A DNA stretch of 64,000 nucleotides, taken from positions 14,543-78,542 of the forward strand of contig NZ_JADWYQ010000034.1 of the NCBI RefSeq assembly GCF_022414575.1, read 5' to 3'. This stretch comes from Streptomyces sp. MUM 178J (GTDB lineage: Bacteria > Actinomycetota > Actinomycetes > Streptomycetales > Streptomycetaceae). Position numbers and translations under genes: made by a program. Each line of letters begins with the position of its first letter. Position 1 is the first letter of the stretch. The notes below the pieces were generated by a model, which did no database searches, had not been told where the DNA came from, and worked only from the letters and a program-made list of their open reading frames with translations. Of the stretch, positions 51,091-59,440 are shown in pieces.

Positions 51091-53961
51091 GTGCCAGTGC
51101 CTGACGTCTCAGTGGTCGTCATCGTCTACAACGACGCAGGGCGTCTGCCGACAGCCGTGCAGTCGGTTTTGGGCCAGACTTATCAAAGCGTCGAGGTCCT
51201 GATCGTCGATGACTGCAGCAAAGACCGCTCATTTCAGGTAGCCAAGGAACTGGAGGCGGCCCACCCAGGCCGCGTTCGGGCTTTCCAGCTGCCCGAGAAC
51301 AGCGGCGGTTGCGGAGCGCCCCGCAACTACGGCATCTCCGAGGCGCTCGGCGCCTACGTCATGTTCCTAGACAGCGACGACGTTCTGGAGAAGAACGCGT
51401 GCCGCAACATGATCGCGGCCGCCGAGCGGACCGACGCCGACCTGGTGTCCGGCATGTGCGTCCGGGTCTATGTCGACAGCCGCCATGCCAAGACCGTCGA
51501 GTGGTATCCGTGGCTCTACTCCCGCAGCCGCACCATCGAGTCGATCACCGAGCTGCCGGATCTGCTGGTCTTTGACACCCTTTCCACAAACAAGTGTTAC
51601 CGCCGCAGCTTCGTCCTGGAACACAATCTCCAGTTCCCCGTCGGCATCCACTACGAGGATCTTCTCTTCTCAGCACAGGCGTACGTAGCGGCTGGCCGGA
51701 TCGCCCTGATCCCCAACCATGTCTACTTCTGGAACATCTCAGAGAAGGCTTCCACGAAGTCGATCAGCAACCGACGGCACGAGATCGCCAACTTCGAGCA
51801 CCGAGTGGAAATCCACCGACGCGTCGACGAGCTGCTGCAGGCCAATGGATACGAAGACCTCAAATTCCACAAGGATGTCAAATTCCTCAAGCACGACCTC
51901 GTTCTTCATCTACGCGACCTGCCTCTGGTCGACCATGAGTACCGCCGCGAGTTCAGGGATCTGGCCGATGCGTACCTCGCGGCCGTCGCACCGGACGCCT
52001 ACGACGAGGTACAGCCGTTCCAGGCCATCTGCGCCTATCTGCTGCGCCGGAACGACTGGGCCAATCTGCTGCCCGCCGCCCAGGCGCTCGCCAGCCCCGG
52101 CAAACTGACGTCCTCCCTGGTGGAGCGTGACGGTCGGGTCTACTGGTGCGCGGAGCACCTCGACGACCCCGAAGGAGCTCGGATCCTCGATGTCACCGGC
52201 CTCGGCTATCACACACGTCCGCTGACGAGTTTTTCCCTGGGCAACAGGCTCACCTCGTACCTCGACAACGGGGTCGGCAAGGTCCGGCTCAGCGGGTCCG
52301 TGGTGAATCCATTGGGCCGTGTCACGGCCGATGCGAAACTGGCGGGCACTCTTGAGCTCCGGGCTCGACGCACTTCGTTGCAGTCGTTCCGGTTCCCACT
52401 CACCTCCCTCGCTCACGATGGCGATGCGCTCAAGTGGACAGCCGAAGCCGATATCGCGGGCACACTGCGCCCGCTCGGTGTGATCGACGCGGTCTGGGAC
52501 GTATGGGTGAACCTGGAGGTCGACGGGGAGACACTGCGTACACGGGTCGCGGTGGGCTCCATCGATGTGGACTCGGCACACGCGCTGCAGGTGCGACCGC
52601 GCCTGAGCCGGTTGGTCGCCGACCGCATCAAGCCGTCGGCCTCCAAGAAGGGCAACCTCTCCTATGTGCTGGCGGCCGAGAGCCGGCTCTCCGCCCGCAC
52701 CCAGAATCTGATCCAACACGCCCTGCAGAGCAAGGCGGCGGATCTGACGAAGACGAGCCTGCGGAAGGTCCGCAAGGCTAAGAAGGACTTGCACTCGGGC
52801 AGGACCAAGATCCGCGTCTACCACGAGGTCTTCTCCAAACTGCCGGTCAAGAAGGGCCTGGTGGTCTTCGAGAGCCATTTGGGCAAGCAGTACAGCGACA
52901 GCCCCAAGGCCATCTACGAGGAGATGCGCCGCCAGGGCGTCCAGTTCAAGGCCGTATGGTCGTACGCGGGGAACCAGCCGACCGGATTCCCCGACGACGT
53001 GACGCTGGTCAAGCGGTGGAGCTACCCCTATCTGCGGGCACTGGCGCAGGCGGAGTTCTGGATCGACAACCAGGGCTTTCCACTGAAGCTCACCAAGCGT
53101 GATGAGACCACCTATATCCAGACCTGGCATGGCTCAGCGCTGAAGAGGATGGGCTTCCACGAGCCACGCTTGAAGCTGCGCAGCCGTGCCGGTCAGGACG
53201 ACTTCCAAAGGACGCTGGACCGCTTCGACCACTTCCTCATCCGCTCCGAGCACGACGCCGAGACCCTGGCCAAGGGCTTCCGGCTGCGCCCCGAGGTGCT
53301 GACGCGCACCGGATACCCCCGCAACGACAAGCTCGTCGCGGCTCGCAAACGGGAAGCGGAGACGGGCTCCCGTGAACGCGGCGCGCTCGCCGCAGAGCTC
53401 GGCATCGACGAGGCGAAGACGGTACTGCTCTACGCCCCGACCTTCCGAGCGAACGCCCAGGGCACTGTGAAGCGCTTTGAACCCCCCTTCGATGTCGAGG
53501 ACTTCGCGTGGAGGTTCGGCGACCGCTACACGCTGCTGATCCGTTCGCACTACCTCAACCAGGTCGTACTTCCCCCGTCGGTACAGGGCAGGGTGCTCGA
53601 CGTCACCGGCCTCCACGACATCACACCGCTGCTAGCCCTGGCCGACGGACTGATCACCGACTACTCCTCAGTGATGTTCGATTACTCCCTGCTCGACCGC
53701 CCGATGATCTTTTTTGCATACGACTACGAGGAGTACGCAAACGAGACCCGTGGCACCTACTTCGATCTGCGGGAAAAGGCACCGGGCCCGGTCGTCACCA
53801 CCGAGAGCGAGTTGTTTGCAGCCATCGACGAGCTGAAGGCGACGGACACGGAGTACGCGGAGGCACGCCGACGCTTCGTCGCCGGGTTCGGCGAGTACGA
53901 CCAAGGCGATGCTGCTCAGCAGATCGTCGCCAAGTTCTTCACCTCCGGGAGCGGTAAGTGA
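51091..53961 (+). CDS. bifunctional GT2 glycosyltransferase / CDP-glycerol-type phosphotransferase (TagF-like)
   Basis: 956 residues. The N-terminal GT2 domain (about 1-270) has VSVVVIVYNDAGRLPTAVQS, VLIVDDCSKDRS and MFLDSDDVLE (the D-x-D metal site). A beta-rich middle region (about 330-520) follows. The C-terminal glycerophosphotransferase domain (about 560-950) has TYIQTWHGSALKRMG, TGYPRNDKLV, LLYAPTFRANAQG and LITDYSSVMFDYSLLDRPM, the TagF/TarL signature. Such fusions add both sugar and polyol-phosphate units to wall glycopolymers. The start is GTG 51091 or 51097, with GAGG upstream. It overlaps the next gene (GTGA). Cytosolic or membrane-peripheral. Confidence 0.85.
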   Translation: MPVPDVSVVVIVYNDAGRLPTAVQSVLGQTYQSVEVLIVDDCSKDRSFQVAKELEAAHPGRVRAFQLPENSGGCGAPRNYGISEALGAYVMFLDSDDVLEKNACRNMIAAAERTDADLVSGMCVRVYVDSRHAKTVEWYPWLYSRSRTIESITELPDLLVFDTLSTNKCYRRSFVLEHNLQFPVGIHYEDLLFSAQAYVAAGRIALIPNHVYFWNISEKASTKSISNRRHEIANFEHRVEIHRRVDELLQANGYEDLKFHKDVKFLKHDLVLHLRDLPLVDHEYRREFRDLADAYLAAVAPDAYDEVQPFQAICAYLLRRNDWANLLPAAQALASPGKLTSSLVERDGRVYWCAEHLDDPEGARILDVTGLGYHTRPLTSFSLGNRLTSYLDNGVGKVRLSGSVVNPLGRVTADAKLAGTLELRARRTSLQSFRFPLTSLAHDGDALKWTAEADIAGTLRPLGVIDAVWDVWVNLEVDGETLRTRVAVGSIDVDSAHALQVRPRLSRLVADRIKPSASKKGNLSYVLAAESRLSARTQNLIQHALQSKAADLTKTSLRKVRKAKKDLHSGRTKIRVYHEVFSKLPVKKGLVVFESHLGKQYSDSPKAIYEEMRRQGVQFKAVWSYAGNQPTGFPDDVTLVKRWSYPYLRALAQAEFWIDNQGFPLKLTKRDETTYIQTWHGSALKRMGFHEPRLKLRSRAGQDDFQRTLDRFDHFLIRSEHDAETLAKGFRLRPEVLTRTGYPRNDKLVAARKREAETGSRERGALAAELGIDEAKTVLLYAPTFRANAQGTVKRFEPPFDVEDFAWRFGDRYTLLIRSHYLNQVVLPPSVQGRVLDVTGLHDITPLLALADGLITDYSSVMFDYSLLDRPMIFFAYDYEEYANETRGTYFDLREKAPGPVVTTESELFAAIDELKATDTEYAEARRRFVAGFGEYDQGDAAQQIVAKFFTSGSGK

Positions 53962-55124
53962 CCGAGCAGACCGCCACGGCCGGCGGCCGTGACATCTTCT
54001 TCGTCTCCAACAGCTTTGACGAGCTGGGCGGCGTGACGACGTGGTCGCATCAGATGGCACGGCTGTTCCTGGAACGCGGCCACCGGATCCACATCGTCGG
54101 CATCACCGACTCCGACGTCCCCCAGGACCTCGGCTGCAGGCTTCCCTATCCGACCACGACGCTCTATGAGGTGCGTCCGCCGAAGGTAGGTCCAGCCCTT
54201 GGCCTGAAAGGCAAGCTGAATCTGGTCGCACGCCTCAGGCGTGCGGCCCGCACGGCGGGCATGCACGAACAGGCCACCAAGCTGAGCAGGATGTTCAATG
54301 CGGCACGGCCGGGTGCCGTGGTGATCGTGACGCAGGTGTGGGCGATGGAGTGGGTCCGCCTCGCCGACACGTCCAACGTCACCGTGATCGGCATGAGCCA
54401 TGAGTCGTACGAGTATTCCAAGGCGACGTCGCGATTCGGCCGGGTCAAGAAGTACTTCGCAGAGGCCGACCATCTGCTGCTGCTCACGCAGGAAGACGCG
54501 GACCTGTGGATCCGCCAGGGCCTGGACAACGTGGGCTACATGCCCAATCCGCTCCCGTTCATGCCCGACGAGCCGTCCCAGCGCACCGAGAAGGTCGTAC
54601 TGAGTATGGGGCGCCTGACAGACCAGAAGGGCATCGACATGCTGCTCGACGCCTGGGCGGAAGCGGCGCCGTTGAACCCGGACTGGGTGTTGCAGATCTA
54701 CGGTGACGGCGAAGACGAAGAAGCCCTGAAGAAGCAGTGCACTCATCTGGGACTCGACTCCTCCGTGGAGTGGCGTGGCCGAACCGGCGACGTTCCAGGA
54801 GCACTGCGCGGCGGTTCCGTCTTCGTACAGTCCTCGCGCGGCGAGGGCTTCCCGCTCGCGCTGATGGAGGCAATGGCAGCCGCCGTGCCGTGTGCCGCCT
54901 TCGACTGCGCCCCCGGCGTCCGTGAAATCATCCGAGACGGCGAGGACGGACTGCTCGCCGCTCCCGGGAACACACACGAGCTTGCGCAGCGCCTGAACAC
55001 ACTCATGTCCGACCAGGAACTACGAGACCAGATGGGCGAACTGGCCCGCAAGAACATCCAGCGGTACACCACCGACGAGATCGTGCGCCGCTGGGAAGAG
55101 CTGTTCGCCTTCTTGGAAAGGTAG
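53958..55124 (+). CDS. GT4 family glycosyltransferase
   Basis: 388 residues, GT-B fold. N-terminal FVSNSFDELGGVTTWSHQMA contains the acceptor-side glycine loop. C-terminal VVLSMGRLTDQKGIDMLLDA (about residue 215) and RGEGFPLALMEAMAAAVP (about 300; E-x7-E) are the retaining GT4 donor-binding motifs. GTG start overlaps the TagF-like gene by 4 nt, so both act in one pathway, presumably building a wall glycopolymer unit. Palindromic and imperfect hairpins follow the stop codon, ending the operon. Confidence 0.9.
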   Translation: MTEQTATAGGRDIFFVSNSFDELGGVTTWSHQMARLFLERGHRIHIVGITDSDVPQDLGCRLPYPTTTLYEVRPPKVGPALGLKGKLNLVARLRRAARTAGMHEQATKLSRMFNAARPGAVVIVTQVWAMEWVRLADTSNVTVIGMSHESYEYSKATSRFGRVKKYFAEADHLLLLTQEDADLWIRQGLDNVGYMPNPLPFMPDEPSQRTEKVVLSMGRLTDQKGIDMLLDAWAEAAPLNPDWVLQIYGDGEDEEALKKQCTHLGLDSSVEWRGRTGDVPGALRGGSVFVQSSRGEGFPLALMEAMAAAVPCAAFDCAPGVREIIRDGEDGLLAAPGNTHELAQRLNTLMSDQELRDQMGELARKNIQRYTTDEIVRRWEELFAFLER

Positions 55125-55174
55125 CCGGTCATGACCGGCTGAAGGGCCCCGGCACGGACCAGCGCCGGAGCCCT
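55123..55174 (+). terminator. double hairpin behind the GT4 gene
   Basis: A perfect 18-bp palindrome AGCCGGTCATGACCGGCT (55123-55140) overlaps the stop codon. It is followed by a second stem AGGGC-C-CCGGC / GCCGG-A-GCCCT (55143-55174). Likely terminator of the two-gene glycosyltransferase operon. Confidence 0.6.
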
Positions 55175-55195
55175 CCGCTTCCATAGGGCATGAGC

Positions 55196-55575
55196 TGTGC
55201 CCCTCTTCGTCGCCCTCCGCCAGCGCAACGGGCTGCATCAGCATCCGACGGTGCAGACGGTCCCACACCGCGGCGTTCGCGGTGCTAGCAGTCGGTGACC
55301 TGCACCGTCGCCACGGCCGGCTTGCTCCAGGCGTCGGACCCAGCGAAGCAGAACTCCGTTCCGTTCTTCGCCGGGCGGCCGCTTTGTCGAGGTTGGGTCC
55401 AGGTCGCCGGGACGGGCCGGCGCATCACGCGGTCCGCACGCATGCGTCCGCCTACTGCCGCCGGCAGTCCGGCCAGGAGACGGGCCATGCGTGGGGCGTC
55501 GTATCCGGCGCCGAAGACGACCCTGCGCCGCCTGCACTGACACGCGACGGCCGGGGCCGCCATCTTGCACGGGCC
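55196..55575 (-). pseudogene. IS701-like transposase remnant
   Basis: Minus-strand reading gives VVFGAGYDAPRMARLLAGLP, then GRMRADRVMRRPVPATW and KNGTEFCFAGSDAWSKPAVA. This is the central part of the DDE transposases annotated IS701/NF041680 in streptomycetes, where AGYD carries a catalytic Asp and LRSDRVMRRP is diagnostic. The frame ends at a TAG (55285). The expected continuation (G-T-A-x-A-x-WDRLH) resumes in another frame as NAAVWDRLHRRM to about 55220. Both ends of the gene are missing. It lies between the rightward glycosyltransferase operon and leftward galE, marking past insertion activity. Confidence 0.75.
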
Positions 55576-55617
55576 ACGCCCCGGCCACGGGTGACCGCGA
55601 CGCGACGGCGAAAGACG

Positions 55618-56598
55618 TCAGCCGTCCCGGTGGAGGCGCCAGCCCTGCCAGGAAGAAGTGATCATGTCACGTACGTCATGGCGGGCCTTCCAGCCCAGTT
55701 GGTCGGCGATGCGATCGGCGGAGGCCACGATCCGTGCGGGGTCACCCGCCCGAGGCGCGGTGACTTCCGGTGCGACGCCACGGTCGGTGATCTCGTTGAT
55801 CAGGTCGACCATCTCGCGGACCGAAACGCCTTCGCCACGGCCGATGTTGACGGTCAGGTCGCCGTACTCGCCGGCGTCCGACGTCTCGGCAAGCTTGCGT
55901 GCCGCCGCGAGATGGGCGTCGGCAAGATCCTCCACATGGATGTAGTCCCGAATACAGGTGCCGTCCGGGGTCGGGTACGCGTCGCCGAAGATACGGGGGG
56001 CCTGGCCGTCCTCAAGCTTCTCGAAGACCATCGGCACCAAGTTGAAGATGCCGGTGTCGGCCAGTTCCGGAGTGGCCGCGCCCGCCACATTGAAGTAGCG
56101 GAGGCAGGCTGTCGAGATGCCGTGCGCCTTGCCGACCGCACGCACCAGCCACTCCCCAGCCAGCTTGGTCTCACCGTAGGGGCTCATCGGCAGGCACGGC
56201 GTCTCCTCCGTCACGAGGTCGACATCCGGCATGCCGTACACCGCGGCCGACGACGAGAACAGGAAGTTGCGCACACCGGCAGCGGCAACCGCCTCCAGCA
56301 GCACGGTCAGACCGTGCACATTCTCCCGGTAGTAGTGCAGCGGCTTCTCCACAGACTCGCCGACCTGCTTCTTCGCGGCTAGGTGTACGACGCCGGTGAT
56401 GCGGTGTTCGGCGATCGTGCGGCCCACAAGCTCACCGTCGAGCGTGGAACCGATTACCAGCGGGACGTCCTCAGGGACACGGCTCGCCTCTCCCGTCGAC
56501 AGATCGTCGAGGACAACGGCACGCTCGCCGGCCTGGGTCATCGCCCGTACGACATGGGAGCCAATGTAGCCGGCACCACCGGTAATCAGGTAAGTCAT
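55618..56598 (-). CDS. galE: UDP-glucose 4-epimerase
   Basis: 326 residues. N-terminal Rossmann motif YLITGGAGYIGSHVVRAM (G-x2-G-x2-G) and the catalytic Ser/Tyr-Lys set: FSSSAAVYG (about 122) and SPYGETKLAGE (Y-x3-K, about 147), with GDAYPTPDGTCIRDYIHVEDLA (about 230) as the GalE signature. It interconverts UDP-glucose and UDP-galactose, a precursor supply role that fits the adjacent glycosyltransferases. ATG at 56598 (MTYLITGG) with AAGAAAGA upstream; the extra 11 codons before it are unlikely. Leftward, opposite to the glycosyltransferase operon. Confidence 0.93.
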   Translation of the reverse strand: MTYLITGGAGYIGSHVVRAMTQAGERAVVLDDLSTGEASRVPEDVPLVIGSTLDGELVGRTIAEHRITGVVHLAAKKQVGESVEKPLHYYRENVHGLTVLLEAVAAAGVRNFLFSSSAAVYGMPDVDLVTEETPCLPMSPYGETKLAGEWLVRAVGKAHGISTACLRYFNVAGAATPELADTGIFNLVPMVFEKLEDGQAPRIFGDAYPTPDGTCIRDYIHVEDLADAHLAAARKLAETSDAGEYGDLTVNIGRGEGVSVREMVDLINEITDRGVAPEVTAPRAGDPARIVASADRIADQLGWKARHDVRDMITSSWQGWRLHRDG

Positions 56599-56642
56599 AT
56601 GCTCTGTCTTTCTTCGAGGTGTTTTGCCCAAGTATTCGGAAG

Positions 56643-57080
56643 TCAGCGAAGGGCCGGGAGCAGCCTGCGCAGGCTACGGCTTGCGATGCCGACGGCTGCC
56701 CGCAAACCTGACGCAAGCCGCACGGCGAGCGAACCGTTCGATGTCCGGTGCGGGCGTACCAGGAAGACACCGTACCGGCCGCCGAGGACCGGCCGTTGCT
56801 GTGCAGCGTTCCGTCGGCCGTCAGCGGCAGCTCTGCCGTGGCCGGCGCGCCCGATGCCGCCCAGTGCCGTCTCGGGCAGGTCGTCGGACCACACAGGTCC
56901 GGCAGCGGGGTCGGCATTCGGCGGCAGCAACCGGGGAGTGCCCAGCGGACAGCTGAGCGAGCCCCCAGACAGCGCCGGTGCATCGGCAGAGGCGTCGTCG
57001 ACCGCGATCACAGTTCGCGCGGAGTCGGTGCGGGTGACAGCCGCACGAACGGCCTCCTGCCGGGAACGGCGGACGCCTCT
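56643..57080 (-). pseudogene. decayed fragment, possibly glycosyltransferase C-terminus
   Basis: An open frame runs from directly behind the obg stop codon to 56643 without a start at its beginning; the first candidate is GTG at 57011. It reads VRAAVTRTDSARTVIAVDDA at the start and GGRYGVFLVRPHRT and SLAVRLASGLRAAVGIASRS at the end. In between, another frame reads ATAELPLTADGTLHSNG, which suits the ends better, as if two compensating frameshifts had occurred. The beta-rich then Arg/Ala helical end resembles the post-catalytic region of GT2 wall-polymer enzymes. Both the fragment status and the family are inference. Confidence 0.4.
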
Positions 57081-57085
57081 GCCGC

Positions 57086-58522
57086 TCAGAAAGGCTCGAA
57101 TCCGTCGAACTCCTGCTGCGCCTCGTCCCGCTCCGCCTGACGGTCGCGACGCCGCTGCGCCGCCGGACGCGGGGCCTCGAAGCGGTGGTCCTCGCCTCGG
57201 CGGCCGAGCATCTCCGCGCCCGCCATGGCCGTCGGCTCCCAGTCAAAGACGACCGCGTTCTCCTCCGGTCCGATCGCCACGCCGTCGCCCGCCCGGGCGC
57301 CGGCCTTCATCAGCTCTTCCTCGACGCCGAGGCGGTTGAGGCGGTCGGCCAGATAGCCCACGGCCTCGTCGTTGTTGAAGTCCGTCTGCCGCACCCAGCG
57401 CTCGGGCTTCTCGCCGCGCACCCGGAACAGTCCGCCGTCCTCCCGGGTGATCGTGAAACCTGCGTCGTCCACCGCCTTGGGGCGGATGACGATCCGGGTC
57501 GCCTCCTCCACCGGCTTCGCCGCACGCGCCGCGGCCACGATCTCGGCCAGCGCGAAGGAGAGCTCCTTCAGCCCCGTACGCGACACGGCCGACACCTCGA
57601 AGACCCGGTAGCCGCGCTCCTGAAGATCCGGGCGGATCATGTCCGCCAGATCCTTGCCGTCCGGGATGTCGATCTTGTTGAGGACGGCGATGCGCGGGCG
57701 GTCGCCGAGACCTCCGTACGCCGCCAGCTCCTCCTCGATCACATCGAGGTCGGTCACCGGGTCGCGGTCCGACTCCAGCGTCGCCGTGTCCAGTACGTGC
57801 ACCAGCACCGAGCAGCGCTCGACATGGCGCAGAAACTCCAGGCCGAGGCCCCGCCCCTGGCTGGCCCCGGGGATCAGACCCGGCACATCCGCAATCGTGT
57901 AGACCGTCGCGCCGGCCGTGACGACGCCCAGGTTCGGCACCAGCGTGGTGAACGGATAGTCCGCGATCTTGGGCTTGGCGGCCGACAGCACGGAGATCAG
58001 CGAGGACTTGCCGGCGCTCGGGTAGCCGACCAGCGCCACATCGGCGACCGTCTTGAGTTCCAGGACGATGTCGTCCACCCGGCCGGGCTCGCCCAGCAGG
58101 GCGAAGCCGGGGGCCTTGCGGCGGGCGGAGGCCAGGGCCGCGTTGCCCAGTCCCCCACGGCCGCCCTCGGCCGCCACGTACCGCGTGCCCTGGCCCACCA
58201 GGTCCGCGAGGACATTGCCCCGCCTGTCGAGGACGACAGTGCCGTCCGGGACGGGCAGCACCAGGTCCTGGCCGTCCTTTCCGGAGCGGTTGCCGCCTTC
58301 GCCTGGCTTTCCGTTGGTCGCCTTGCGGTGCGGGCTGTGGTGGTAGTCCAGCAGCGTGGTGACCGACTGGTCGACGACGAGGATGACATCGCCGCCGCGT
58401 CCGCCGTTGCCGCCGTCGGGCCCGCCGAGGGGCTTGAACTTCTCCCGGTGCACGGAGGCGCAGCCGTGGCCTCCGTTACCCGCGGCGACATGCAGTTCGA
58501 CGCGGTCCACGAAGGTGGTCAT
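57086..58522 (-). CDS. obg: Obg GTPase (CgtA)
   Basis: 478 residues. The N-terminal Obg glycine-rich domain (1-158) has [18 protein letters not shown]. The G domain (160-335) has [20 protein letters not shown] (G1), [16 protein letters not shown] (G3) and NKIDIPD (G4). An OCT domain (about 345-425, [25 protein letters not shown]) and an acidic/Arg tail follow. Obg binds the 50S subunit and links ribosome assembly with stress; in streptomycetes it is tied to onset of development. ATG at 58522 with GGAGG 9 nt upstream. It follows rplU-rpmA, a widely conserved order. Confidence 0.97.
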   Translation of the reverse strand: MTTFVDRVELHVAAGNGGHGCASVHREKFKPLGGPDGGNGGRGGDVILVVDQSVTTLLDYHHSPHRKATNGKPGEGGNRSGKDGQDLVLPVPDGTVVLDRRGNVLADLVGQGTRYVAAEGGRGGLGNAALASARRKAPGFALLGEPGRVDDIVLELKTVADVALVGYPSAGKSSLISVLSAAKPKIADYPFTTLVPNLGVVTAGATVYTIADVPGLIPGASQGRGLGLEFLRHVERCSVLVHVLDTATLESDRDPVTDLDVIEEELAAYGGLGDRPRIAVLNKIDIPDGKDLADMIRPDLQERGYRVFEVSAVSRTGLKELSFALAEIVAAARAAKPVEEATRIVIRPKAVDDAGFTITREDGGLFRVRGEKPERWVRQTDFNNDEAVGYLADRLNRLGVEEELMKAGARAGDGVAIGPEENAVVFDWEPTAMAGAEMLGRRGEDHRFEAPRPAAQRRRDRQAERDEAQQEFDGFEPF

Positions 58523-58589
58523 GGTGGTCTGCCTCCAGTACCGATGCGTTAAAGGACGTGCGGGATGTCTCTTGATCTAACACGCGAAA

Positions 58590-58626
58590 GGCGGACCCGC
58601 TTCCCGGAAGGGAAGTGAGGTCCGCC
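58590..58626 (-). terminator. hairpin between rpmA and obg
   Basis: Arms GGCGGACC / GGTCCGCC with an inner GCTTCCC/GGGAAGT stem and GGAA loop, 17 nt behind the rpmA stop. Possibly a partial terminator that sets obg below the ribosomal protein genes, or an RNA-processing site. Confidence 0.6.
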
Positions 58627-58642
58627 CTCGCCAAGAGTCCGG

Positions 58643-58897
58643 TCAGGCGACCGGAACGATGTTCACGACCTTGCGGCCGCGGTGGGTGCCGAACTCCACC
58701 GCGCCGGCCTGCAGCGCGAACAGCGTGTCGTCGCCGCCGCGGCCCACACCCGCGCCCGGGTGGAAGTGGGTGCCGCGCTGGCGGACCAGGATCTCACCGG
58801 CGTTGACGACCTGACCGCCGAAGCGCTTCACGCCGAGCCGCTGGGCGTTGGAGTCGCGACCGTTCCGGGTGGACGATGCGCCCTTCTTGTGTGCCAT
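58643..58897 (-). CDS. rpmA: 50S ribosomal protein L27
   Basis: 84 residues. Opens [20 protein letters not shown], the standard L27 N-terminus that reaches the peptidyl-transferase centre; contains [20 protein letters not shown] and [11 protein letters not shown]. No N-terminal cleavage extension, as in actinobacteria. ATG at 58897 with AGGAG just upstream. 14 bp after rplU, same operon. Confidence 0.98.
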   Translation of the reverse strand: MAHKKGASSTRNGRDSNAQRLGVKRFGGQVVNAGEILVRQRGTHFHPGAGVGRGGDDTLFALQAGAVEFGTHRGRKVVNIVPVA

Positions 58898-58911
58898 GTC
58901 TCCTCAGTCCC

Positions 58912-59232
58912 TTACTTCGCGGCGGCGGGGATCGCCGTGACCTTGATCGCCGTGTACTGCTGGCGGTGGCCCTGACGACGGCGGTAGCCGGTCTTGTTCT
59001 TGTAGCGCAGGATGTCGATCTTGGCGCCCTTGTGGTGGTCCACGACCTCGGCCTGGACCTTGATGCCGGCCAGCACCCACGGGTCGCTGGTGACGGCGTC
59101 GCCGTCGACGACGAGCAGGGTAGAGAGCTCTACCGTGTCGCCGACCTTGGCAGTGGAAATCTTGTCAACCTCAACGATGTCGCCGACCGCAACCTTGTGC
59201 TGGCGACCACCGCTGCGCACGATGGCGTACAC
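58912..59232 (-). CDS. rplU: 50S ribosomal protein L21
   Basis: 106 residues. Contains [20 protein letters not shown] at the N-terminus and [17 protein letters not shown] near the C-terminus, both diagnostic for L21, which binds 23S rRNA. GTG at 59232 with GAGAGAGA upstream. First gene of rplU-rpmA-obg. A stem-loop lies in its presumed leader at 59323-59341. Confidence 0.98.
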   Translation of the reverse strand: MYAIVRSGGRQHKVAVGDIVEVDKISTAKVGDTVELSTLLVVDGDAVTSDPWVLAGIKVQAEVVDHHKGAKIDILRYKNKTGYRRRQGHRQQYTAIKVTAIPAAAK

Positions 59233-59322
59233 GCGGATCTCTCTCTCGCTCGAAACGGAGTCCCTGATGCCAGCCGCTCACACGGGCCGGAGCCCGGAGT
59301 GATCCGATTGGACGAGCGGCCT

Positions 59323-59341
59323 CTCCCGGCTCAGCCGGGAG
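59323..59341 (-). promoter_or_regulatory. stem-loop in the rplU leader region
   Basis: CTCCCGGC-TCA-GCCGGGAG, an 8-bp perfect stem with a 3-nt loop about 90 nt upstream of the rplU start. It may be the galU terminator or part of the rplU leader; ribosomal-protein leaders often carry autoregulatory structures, but no known L21 leader motif is recognised. Confidence 0.4.
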
Positions 59342-59440
59342 GGAGGTGCTCAGGGACGGGCGCATATGGAAACACGCCGAGGGTCAAGGTTACGGGCGGC
59401 CGGTCAAGGGGTCAAACCAGGTGCCTCGCCAGGACCCTCC

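Noticed and set aside
55238..55588. A 116-codon leftward frame over the transposase remnant as a real gene
   Set aside because: The transposase-like peptide lies in a different frame; this one is Arg/Gly/Pro-rich with no family resemblance.
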